From an uncultured Muribaculaceae bacterium (lineage in GTDB: Bacteria; Bacteroidota; Bacteroidia; Bacteroidales; Muribaculaceae), in NCBI GenBank assembly GCA_910578665.1, contig CAJTQU010000032.1:1-18655 (forward strand): a stretch of 18,655 nucleotides of DNA, given 5' to 3'. The notes beneath the pieces are model-generated. The model searched no databases. It had not been told where the DNA came from and saw only the letters and a program-made list of their open reading frames with translations. Made by a program: the position numbers and the translations under genes. Of the stretch, positions 1-7,100 are shown piece after piece; the first letter of the stretch is position 1; each line of letters opens with the position of its first letter.

Positions 1-117
1 CCGACAACCCGATTGAATGGTTCACTCGCCGTGCTTTATTAAAAAATGTAAAAAGATTTATTTTCCGTTCATTCAGTTGCGTCAAGGCTGGTTCAGCACC
101 GTCCAAACGCCTCTCTC

Positions 118-139
118 ATAGGTAACTTTATAGGTAACT
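118..139. repeat. short direct repeat ATAGGTAACT (two copies)
   Basis: ATAGGTAACT occurs at 118-127 and again at 130-139, a 12-base period close to one helical turn. Such spaced short repeats can be binding sites for a DNA-binding protein (regulator, integrase or excisionase), but two copies of ten bases could also be chance. It sits immediately downstream, in minus-strand sense, of the TAATTTTG box at 143-150. Confidence 0.35.
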
Positions 140-142
140 CGG

Positions 143-150
143 CAAAATTA
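143..150 (-). promoter_or_regulatory. candidate Bacteroidetes -7 box pointing out of the window
   Basis: On the minus strand this reads TAATTTTG, matching the Bacteroidetes primary-sigma -7 consensus TAnnTTTG. No TTTG lies at the usual 19-21 base spacing; the nearest is TTGG at 168-171, only 17 bases away and inside the tRNA terminator hairpin. If active, it would transcribe towards coordinate 1 into a gene outside the window. Weak call because half of the promoter is missing. Confidence 0.3.
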
Positions 151-166
151 GAGTGAAAGCAAAATT

Positions 167-195
167 GCCAAGTGGTTAAATATCAACTACTTGGC
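167..195 (-). terminator. hairpin terminator downstream of tRNA-Phe
   Basis: GCCAAGT (167-173) pairs with ACTTGGC (189-195), and the stem is extended by GTT/AAC across a single extra base. In minus-strand sense the hairpin is followed by AATTTTGCTTT, a U-rich tract. It starts 12 bases beyond the tRNA 3' end, so it is well placed to end the tRNA transcript. Confidence 0.6.
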
Positions 196-206
196 GATTT
201 TGAAGG

Positions 207-279
207 TGGTGCCACCAGGAATCGAACCGGGGACACAAGGATTTTCAGTCCTTTGCTCTACCAACTGAGCTATGGCACC
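207..279 (-). tRNA. tRNA-Phe (GAA anticodon)
   Basis: A 73-base cloverleaf reads on the minus strand. The acceptor stem GGTGCCA pairs fully with TGGCACC, with discriminator A at 207. The D stem is GCTC/GAGC, the anticodon stem AAGGA/TCCTT, the anticodon loop CTGAAAA with GAA at 244-246, the variable loop GTGTC and the T loop TTCGATT. The 3' CCA is not encoded (ACCT follows), so it must be added by tRNA nucleotidyltransferase. The T stem is CCCGG against CCTGG, which leaves a C51-U63 mismatch (plus positions 229 and 217); all other stems pair. It has its own promoter at 321-352 and a hairpin at 167-195, so it looks monocistronic. Confidence 0.95.
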
Positions 280-320
280 TTTTGTATGTCGGGAGGGCTT
301 TTGTTCCCTCTTTTGCGTTG

Positions 321-352
321 CAAAGTTAGCGCGTTTTTTTGGTTCCTGCAAA
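321..352 (-). promoter_or_regulatory. promoter of tRNA-Phe (Bacteroidetes -33/-7 type)
   Basis: On the minus strand TTTG (349-352) is separated by exactly 20 bases (329-348) from TAACTTTG (321-328). This is a full match to the Bacteroidetes primary-sigma promoter, TTTG then 19-21 bases then TAnnTTTG. The predicted start, a few bases downstream near 314-317, leaves a leader of about 35 bases before the tRNA 5' end at 279. Confidence 0.8.
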
Positions 353-481
353 TTTTTTTGAATATTTTTTCAGTGGCAATTCATATCTCTCTGGTTATTT
401 TATAGTTATGTTTTGATTTTTACGTGTCTATAATTTAATCTATATGAGTTTTAACAGGTTTTGCGCTTGCTTTTATGATAT

Positions 482-546
482 GGCTGTGTCAGATCATGAT
501 TCTTTGGAATGACTTACAAAACATGATTTAAATTAGTCTGTCAGCC
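482..546 (-). terminator. possible branched hairpin at the end of the importer operon
   Basis: Nested complementary segments are visible: GGCTG (482-486) with CAGCC (542-546), CAGA (490-493) with TCTG (537-540), and ATCATG (493-498) with CATGAT (522-527). Together they could fold into a long imperfect hairpin overlapping the stop codon of the DUF2284 gene. The stems are short and interrupted and no clear U tract follows, so this is a weak terminator call. The rest of 353-540 is AT-rich without a gene. Confidence 0.25.
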
Positions 547-1146
547 TGTATAGTCTTCTGATAGAGTCTTTAGAAAATATGTTTCTATGACTTCTGGGGA
601 TGGCTGGTTATGCATGATGGCTGTGACTAGAGTCAGATAAGGAGGGATGCGGCCGTCAGTACTCCAGCATAAGTCTATTCCTAGCAATGTGGTGGTGGTT
701 TTGCCAATGTCGAAGCCGTAGGCTTCGAGGGAGGGACGCACGAGCTGGGGATGACGGCACCGGCCTCCACTGGGACGTGTGCATGTGTCCTGCGGACAGT
801 TAAGGCATGAGCCGGCATATGCAAACGCATAGCCAGTGTATCTGTATTCCATCTCCAGCAGTATACGTTCCAGACGTCTGCGTTCGGGGATGATTATTTC
901 TGATGATTGTGCCAACGGTATGTCGTTACTATCAGGTGTGATAATGCTGGCAAATATGGTAATCTGGCTGTAGTCACGGAATATTCTGTCTTTACAATCG
1001 TCAAATGGCGGACATGACCACAGCCGCGCATAGTTAGGGCACTGGCGGCAGTACTCCATAAATTTCTGCTCGTCCCTATATACGGCCATATATTCCCCAA
1101 GACTTATGGTCACGGCTTTTCGCCTGACTGTGCAATCGGTGTTCAT
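541..1146 (-). CDS. DUF2284 family cysteine-rich, predicted metal-binding protein
   Basis: The 201-residue product has the DUF2284 pattern: two cysteine-rich patches with Cys33, Cys36, Cys45 and Cys51 (CRQCPNY then WSCPPF) and Cys114, Cys117, Cys122 and Cys130 (CLNCPQDTC), followed by a conserved EAYGFDIGKT stretch (141-150). There is no signal peptide or membrane segment, so it should be cytoplasmic. The cysteine spacing suggests a bound metal or Fe-S cluster; no reaction is established for the family to my knowledge. Its ATG overlaps the stop of the upstream ABC ATPase gene by four bases, which implies translational coupling. It is the last gene of the importer operon, so a role in handling the imported metal, chelate or corrinoid is a reasonable inference. 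Family call firm, function open. Confidence 0.85.
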   Translation of the reverse strand: MNTDCTVRRKAVTISLGEYMAVYRDEQKFMEYCRQCPNYARLWSCPPFDDCKDRIFRDYSQITIFASIITPDSNDIPLAQSSEIIIPERRRLERILLEMEYRYTGYAFAYAGSCLNCPQDTCTRPSGGRCRHPQLVRPSLEAYGFDIGKTTTTLLGIDLCWSTDGRIPPYLTLVTAIMHNQPSPEVIETYFLKTLSEDYTG

Positions 1147-1904
1147 AATGTTGTAAACCTCATTTTATCAGCATCAAATGCCAGGCTGTCTGTCTGAAAA
1201 AGCCTCTGGATATGTCCTGCCGACACCATGTCCGAAACATTCTCATTGTATAATGTATTGTCTGCCACAAGTGCTATGTGGTCGCACATCTGCATGGCTA
1301 TATCCAATTCATGGGTTGAAAAAAGTATGCACTTATCCTCTCTGTGGGCCAGCGAACGTAGCAGCGATACCAGCTCGTAGCGGTTAGGCATGTCTAGAAA
1401 CGATGTAGGCTCGTCCAGTAATATCACCGGGGTGTCTTGTGCCAAGGCACGGGCTATCATGACACGCTGGCATTCTCCGTCAGACATTTTATCCATCGTC
1501 CGGCCGGCATAAGCAGCCATGCCGGTTTTTTCCATCGCCTGCCTGACAATGTCTCGGTCCCGGTCACTTATACTGCCAGTCCATCCTGTGTAAGGCGCGC
1601 GCCCGAGTGCCACCACGTCACTGCATTTCATATTTGCTATCCGTATTCTCTCTGTCGAAACATATGCAACGGCACGGGCACACTCCGAAGCCGGCATACG
1701 GGACAATTCCGTTCCGCAAACCTTTATAACACCTCCATAATCCCGGTTAAGTCCTGCGAGCGCCCTGAGCAGAGTTGACTTGCCCGAGCCATTACGACCA
1801 ATAAGGGCTGTAACGGTTCCGCTCCCGAAACAGGTGCTGACACCCGACATCAAACGCCGGGAACCGTATCCGGCCGAGAAATTCTGCAATTCTATCATCG
1901 TCAT
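1143..1904 (-). CDS. ABC transporter ATP-binding protein (FecE/BtuD/HmuV type)
   Basis: The 253-residue protein is the nucleotide-binding subunit of an importer for iron chelates, heme or corrinoids, acting as a dimer on the cytoplasmic face of the inner membrane. Visible motifs are Walker A GRNGSGKST (36-44), signature MSDGEC (140-145), Walker B with catalytic Glu in VILLDEPTS (160-168) and the switch His198 in STHEL. The Q-loop region reads YVSTERI (81-87), where most family members have a Gln; here it is Ser/Thr. The signature SDGE also departs from the usual SGGQ. The start overlaps the permease stop by four bases, and its own stop overlaps the DUF2284 start. Subfamily is clear from motifs and context, but the substrate cannot be read from this subunit. 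Confidence 0.93.
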   Translation of the reverse strand: MTMIELQNFSAGYGSRRLMSGVSTCFGSGTVTALIGRNGSGKSTLLRALAGLNRDYGGVIKVCGTELSRMPASECARAVAYVSTERIRIANMKCSDVVALGRAPYTGWTGSISDRDRDIVRQAMEKTGMAAYAGRTMDKMSDGECQRVMIARALAQDTPVILLDEPTSFLDMPNRYELVSLLRSLAHREDKCILFSTHELDIAMQMCDHIALVADNTLYNENVSDMVSAGHIQRLFQTDSLAFDADKMRFTTL

Positions 1905-2890
1905 TGGTTTCTAAGCACCACCCAAACCACTATGGGTATCCCGAGCAGCGCCGTTATGGCATTTATCGGAAGCAACAGCATTTTAGATATTATATCACAA
2001 ACCAGCATCACGGCAGCTCCCGTTATCATTACGGCCGGAAGCAGAAAACGGTGGTCGGCATCGGCCAGCAGCATGCGTGTCACATGCGGCATGGCAAGGC
2101 CGATAAAACCTATAGGTCCGCAAAATGCTGTCACAGTACCAGCCAGCAAAGTGGTAGACAGCAGTAGCAAAGCCCGTGTGCGGCGCACGCGCAACCCCAT
2201 AGTGACGGCATACTCCTCTCCAAGCAACAACAGGTTAAGCGGCTTAACGCATGCCACAGCCGCCAACAGTCCGACGGCCACAGCCGGAAGCAAGACTACG
2301 AGCTGCGAACCGGTAACCTCGCCCAAAGACCCCATGGTCCATACCACGAAACTCTTAAGCGCGTCTTCCTTGCTCAGATACTGCAATATCTGCACCACGG
2401 CCCCTACTCCTGACGAGAACATCATACCAAGAATCAGGATCACCATAATATCCTTTATGCGGTGTCCCACGGCGGCTATCACCAGCAACACCGCCGCCGA
2501 ACCCGCCCACGCGGCCCCGGCCACGCCCATTGATGCAAGACTGCCTGTCAGGCCTAACAACGGGGCGCCCAGTATAAACAGCGCAACACCCAGCGACGCG
2601 CCTGAACTGATACCGAGCACATATGGTCCGGCCAGCGGATTCCGAAACAATGTCTGCATCTGCAATCCGCTCACCGAAAGCGCGGCTCCTGCTGCCACAG
2701 CCACCACGGCCTTCATCAGCCTTATGTCAATTATGATCCTTGCCGTGACATCCGGACAGGCACCGCCAGTCAAAGCACCCCACACATCGGCCACGGGTAT
2801 ATCGGTGTTGCCCACGACCAGGTCGGCCACAAACAGCAGCAACAGCAGCAATCCGGCCACGACAAACAATATCAAGCGCCTAGACACCAT
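1901..2890 (-). CDS. FecCD-family ABC transporter permease
   Basis: The 329-residue, very hydrophobic protein has the usual length of BtuC/FecCD/FhuB-type permeases and about ten membrane segments. Family hallmarks are FRNPLAGPYVLGISSGASLG (82-101), FCGPIGFIGLAMPH (256-269) near the coupling helix to the ATPase, and the C-terminal LPINAITALLGIPIVVWVVL (307-326). The N-terminus is a membrane segment rather than a cleaved signal. It begins four bases after the binding-protein gene and overlaps the ATPase gene by four bases, so the three form one inner-membrane importer taking substrate from the periplasmic binding protein. Confidence 0.95.
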   Translation of the reverse strand: MVSRRLILFVVAGLLLLLLFVADLVVGNTDIPVADVWGALTGGACPDVTARIIIDIRLMKAVVAVAAGAALSVSGLQMQTLFRNPLAGPYVLGISSGASLGVALFILGAPLLGLTGSLASMGVAGAAWAGSAAVLLVIAAVGHRIKDIMVILILGMMFSSGVGAVVQILQYLSKEDALKSFVVWTMGSLGEVTGSQLVVLLPAVAVGLLAAVACVKPLNLLLLGEEYAVTMGLRVRRTRALLLLSTTLLAGTVTAFCGPIGFIGLAMPHVTRMLLADADHRFLLPAVMITGAAVMLVCDIISKMLLLPINAITALLGIPIVVWVVLRNQ

Positions 2891-2894
2891 ATCC

Positions 2895-4037
2895 TCACCT
2901 CAGCCTGTGGTAATACACAAAATCTTCCTCCACCAGTTCCGGATGCAGTATTTTGACAATATCGCGCAAAACAACATCAGGACACACTATGCCGGATTCA
3001 TAAAAATCATTTCCGCCGGCCTCTGTCACCAGACGGTTGTTATTATATACTTCTCCAGCTTTAAAGCACGGCAGCTCCGCCATCTTGGGAGCCATTTCCA
3101 ACACCTCGGCCATCGAAGAGGCCATACCCGTATTAAGCCATTTGTCAGCCTTGCTGCCGAGCAAGAAAGCCTCCTCCATACTCACCACCTCCGATGTATT
3201 GTCCGTATCCCGGTCATACACATTCACACCGCCGGCATCTTCTATAAGCCTGCACATATAATTACGCGAAGAGGGCATAAACCAATTGCCGCCGTAAGGA
3301 GTATTAAGCAGTACCGAGGGCCGCGACACCGTATGCGAGGCTACACGCTCCTTCAACTTGTTGTAGCGACCGGGAATACCGGAAAACACTTGCAGACCCT
3401 TGTCTCTCAGCCCCGTCACCTCGGCCAAAGCCACAATCCATTCTGCCTTGCCCAGCGGCGATTCCTCAAGATACTCACCGACATACATAAACGGGATTCC
3501 GAGTTCTTTCAGCTTACCCTCCATAACACTAGCCCCGTTCACACCATAGAGCAGCACCAGATCAGGCTCCGCGGCCACCAGACGTTCGTAATCCACATTT
3601 CCCTCTGCACCTACGTCCACCACACTGCCGCCCATGGCCTCCAGCCTTTTGTTTGATATAAAACGCCTGCCAGACACGCCCACCACCCTGTCAAGAGCGC
3701 CTAGAGCGTCAAGCATGGCCACATGGGTGGATGACATAGCCACAATCCTGCGCGCGTCACCCCTCATCACCTGGCCGTCGAAACCACGTGGAGCCTGCTC
3801 GTCTCCTCTCAACACAAGCAGCCGTGCGCGCACCCCCCTGGCTCCCTGCCACGGGTCGGCCACACTTACCATAGTGCTCCCGGCACCTTCGGCACCAGTT
3901 ATCTCAAACGCCGATGCATACTGCGGCTTATAGACAATCCCGGCATATTCCTCAGTAGAAGCACCGCCGGCACCGCAGCCAGCCACACACAGCAGCACCA
4001 AGCACAGCAGCACTGCCATAAAATATGATATTTTCAT
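2895..4037 (-). CDS. periplasmic-binding lipoprotein of the iron/corrinoid ABC importer
   Basis: The reading frame is open further upstream (to 4133), but the ATG at 4037 is the likely start. It gives 380 residues beginning with a lipoprotein signal: a hydrophobic stretch 5-19 and lipobox VAGC with the lipidated Cys at 21. It also lies about 29 bases downstream of a -7 box. The mature part is a BtuF/FepB-type binding protein (PF01497 fold, about 95-370), with RIVAMSSTHVAMLDALG (97-113), NVDYERLVAAEPDLVLLYG (147-165) and a late AGGNDFYESGIVCPDVVLRD (340-359). It should capture the substrate in the periplasm and hand it to the FecCD permease. Iron chelate, heme or cobalamin are all possible; no TonB receptor or riboswitch is visible here to decide. 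Confidence 0.9.
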   Translation of the reverse strand: MKISYFMAVLLCLVLLCVAGCGAGGASTEEYAGIVYKPQYASAFEITGAEGAGSTMVSVADPWQGARGVRARLLVLRGDEQAPRGFDGQVMRGDARRIVAMSSTHVAMLDALGALDRVVGVSGRRFISNKRLEAMGGSVVDVGAEGNVDYERLVAAEPDLVLLYGVNGASVMEGKLKELGIPFMYVGEYLEESPLGKAEWIVALAEVTGLRDKGLQVFSGIPGRYNKLKERVASHTVSRPSVLLNTPYGGNWFMPSSRNYMCRLIEDAGGVNVYDRDTDNTSEVVSMEEAFLLGSKADKWLNTGMASSMAEVLEMAPKMAELPCFKAGEVYNNNRLVTEAGGNDFYESGIVCPDVVLRDIVKILHPELVEEDFVYYHRLR

Positions 4038-4066
4038 ATACTTACAGTTAATGTAAAAGCACCGCG

Positions 4067-4074
4067 CAAAATTA
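4067..4074 (-). promoter_or_regulatory. candidate -7 box of the importer operon
   Basis: The minus strand reads TAATTTTG, an exact TAnnTTTG match, followed about 29 bases later by the preferred ATG of the binding-protein gene at 4037. A TTTG -33 box at 19-21 bases upstream is not visible, so the promoter may depend on an activator or simply be weak. The position also supports the shorter start, since the upstream in-frame extension would lie before this box. Confidence 0.45.
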
Positions 4075-4122
4075 CGAAAAATATCGTAAACACAGGCGTC
4101 CACAGCTCCTATAATAATAAGG

Positions 4123-4155
4123 CCGGGGACCATGCCCTATCTGCATAGTCCCCGG
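4123..4155 (-). terminator. hairpin terminator after the 1203-aa gene
   Basis: CCGGGGAC (4123-4130) pairs perfectly with GTCCCCGG (4148-4155), and after one mismatch ATGC/GCAT extends the stem. In minus-strand sense it starts 24 bases after the stop codon at 4180 and is followed by CCTTATTATTAT. It separates the secreted-protein locus from the importer operon. Confidence 0.65.
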
Positions 4156-4179
4156 TTTTCACAAGATTAATAAGTTATA

Positions 4180-7100
4180 TCAGCGCACGGCTATCTTCTT
4201 ACCGTTAAAGATGTATATGCCGCGTTCCAGACGGTTTACATCCTGCATAGTGGCGTCACGGAGCACGCACACGCCAGTAATGCTGTACACATCTCCGCGG
4301 GCATCAGCCGCATTGTTGTCGGCCTCTATGCCGTCCACGCCTACCACGCCGCTGTTCTTGCATGTAACGGCATTGATCACGCGGCCGCTGTTAGCATCGA
4401 TCATAAGTACCACATACTTCATGTTCTGCGGTTTAGACACAGCCTGGGGTATAGGCATAGTGATGTTGAAGTTATAGCTCTTGCCTGCCTCTACTTCAGA
4501 GGGGATCTTGCCACCCACACCGTTGTAGAGAGTATTTCCGTCAAGACCGCGGAACACATTGGTATAGATATACGCGGCAGGATTAGTGCCATATTTTCCA
4601 CCAGCTCTCCAGTCTGCCATTTCTTCTGCGTCAGAATTTACAAACGCATTGGTCTGTGCGCTGGGCAGCTTATCTTCAAGCACTGCTGTGAGAATATTCA
4701 CATTCAGATTCTTCGCATTATATGCATACTTGACAGTAGCGTTTACCACCACGTTGCTTTCCGTCTCGTCTACACCAGACGAAGATACTGTGATATCGGC
4801 ATCGGCATACTTGTTCATCTGCGATGTAACCAGGTCATACCACAGTCCGCCCTCGGGAGTGATCATATGGTATCCCTCGCCCATAGGCATTGCGGCATAA
4901 GTACGGTCGATAACTGCCGAAGGAGCGGCCGACAGACCGAGGAATGTAGAGTAAGACTGCGACTCAGACGTTGCAAAAGTACTGCCGCCTGTATAACCGT
5001 GTATGGCTATAGGCACGAAACGGTCGCCGAATTCAGCCTCGAGTTTCTCCATAACCACGTGGCCCTGGGGGCAGAACTGGCACGAGGTGCCGGTATTTTC
5101 CTCAAGCACCACTCTCTTAGTGGTCTGGAACAAGAGGTTCTTAACAGAACTACCGGCAGAAGTAGTTACATCATCGCCTGACAATTCCACCCGGAAATTG
5201 TTTTCAAGGCCGCTGCGCAGAGGAAGTTCCTTAGCAAAAGTGAAAGGATACAGACCCTTAGGAGCCAGATTCAGACCGGTAGCGTTGATTTCGTCAACAA
5301 CATTGCCGTCCTCATCGATAAGCGAAAGTTTCAGATCATTATAAGTGACATTGCTCAGATTCTGCAGACGGCCGCTCACAGCCACACTCTCCTTATCTAT
5401 AGTATATTCTGGATTGAACAACTGCATGGCAATCTTCAGATCGCGGGCCACCTCCACGTCGTCCAGGAATATGGCAGACTGGTTGGTATTGTCATTTACA
5501 AATGCGATATAGATATTCTGGCCGGCAAATTCAGCGAGGCTCAGCTCGTTTTCTTTCCACTCGCCTGCCATTGTCTCCTCTTTCTCGCCTGGGCTTTCCA
5601 CCTCGTTATATATAAGCTTGCCGTCATAGCGAATCTTGTTCACAATGCTCGGAGTGAGCGAAGTGATCACATCGTTGCTGGCCAGGACATACACCTTCAG
5701 ACGGTCTTCCTTACCTTTCAGATAAGACTGCGATTTGAATGACAGAGTATAAGTGTCATCTGCCACATACATACGCTGCGTAACCATCCAGTCATCACTC
5801 TGGCCTGCCGGCGTATACATAGAGTGCGAGCAGGCTGCATAGTCGGTCGAAGCATTGCTGTCGCGCACGAGCCACCACGGAGTAGTGTCGGCTGTAAACG
5901 ACCATGACGCCATAGTGGAGTTAGGAGTATTGCCGTCACCCTCGTGGAACATCCACAGCTGGGTATTGAGACCGTTATTGAAATTGTCAGAGAAAATCAC
6001 CTTGTCATCAGTGGGAAGATCGGGAGTATAGCTACCCTTGTAATTAATCACGATCTCCTCATTGGGATTAGCGCCAGAAAGATCGGCAAAGGTACCGGCG
6101 GTAATAACCACCTTATAGTCGTCACCTTCTGCCAGACGCTGCTCGTTTACAGGATAAATGCGTACTGTGCTGCCATTCACCTGTGCGGAAAGGGGAGCTA
6201 CCTGCTCGTCACCGTTCTCACCCTTGCGGAAGAGTTTGATGCGGTACTCGTTGTTAGGATTCTCGCATACGGTCAGATTGGTATCAAAGTTTACAAACAC
6301 TGGGTTGGAGCTCATATTTATACGAGGCACCTCGTTGCCCTCTGCAGGAGATATAGTCAGCGGCTTTACAGGTGTATTGGGACGACCCTTATACTGCAAG
6401 CGAATTTCGCTGTTAGTGCGCTCATTGTCACCCTTTACACCGATGGCCCCGGCCGGAATAACCACAAAATACTCCTGGCCGTCTTCCAGCGTATAATTAC
6501 GGAACGACACCTCTATCTGGTTAGGATTCGCCGGAGACACATCGAAACGGATAGCGTTTTTCAGCACATTGCCATCCTTGTCGGTAACACCGATCTTTTC
6601 TGCCGCAATCAGAGTCTCGACCGGACGGTCAAACGTGATAGAGACATTAGAAAGACGCGAGAAGCTTGCGCCGTTCATAGGAGTGGCATAATTGTTGCTG
6701 AGCAGATTGACACGCGGACAAATATCGCTAAACGATTCCGGCATGCGGAATATGTATCCAGTTTTCGGGCTCTTGGTATAGTCTATAGAGATTGCCACCT
6801 TGCCCTCGCTGTCCACACCCCAGAAAGTTCCGGAGAGACCGCGGTCAGTCTTTGCATACTCATTGACCCAGTCTATGCCGTACAGCTGTTGGAGCACCAC
6901 GCGTATGTCATACCAGTATTTGCCGACATGAACATGCCAGTTGCGGAACATCAGGTCTGATTCCGACATACCGTATACCACACCGTTGTCATCCATATCA
7001 GCCAGAAAAATGTTGTTTGCAGGGCTGTTATCTTCAAGCGGAGTGACTTTTTTAGTCTCCATATCCATAACATTAAACGGACCGTATACCACCCAATCGT

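Larger units (their letters stand above)
1..166. other. left-edge stretch without a recognisable gene
   Basis: A plus-strand frame is open from base 3 to a stop at 123-125 (about 40 codons, basic), but it has no start in the window and I do not recognise it. The minus strand has stops in all useful frames. The stretch lies just downstream of the 3' end of the tRNA-Phe gene, a common integration point for mobile elements in Bacteroidales. It carries a short direct repeat and a promoter-like box, both listed separately. It may be the border of an integrated element that lies outside the window; that is inference only. Confidence 0.4.

Noticed and set aside
3..125. Open plus-strand partial frame at the left edge ending at 123-125
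   Set aside because: About 40 codons, basic, no start in the window and no recognised family; may be the tail of a gene but cannot be supported.
172..405. 77-codon plus-strand open frame over the tRNA
   Set aside because: Runs through the complement of tRNA-Phe and its promoter; the apparent protein is translated structural RNA sequence.
1932..3656. 574-codon plus-strand open frame
   Set aside because: Antisense to the FecCD permease and binding-protein genes, which have clear family motifs; the predicted product is low-complexity and unlike any protein family.
4038..4133. 32-residue N-terminal extension of the binding-protein frame
   Set aside because: It would place the lipoprotein signal and lipobox internally and would start upstream of the -7 box at 4067-4074 and in the terminator area.
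5944..6960. 338-codon plus-strand open frame inside the 1203-aa gene
   Set aside because: Antisense to well-formed Ig-like domains with a continuous minus-strand frame; no promoter or family resemblance.
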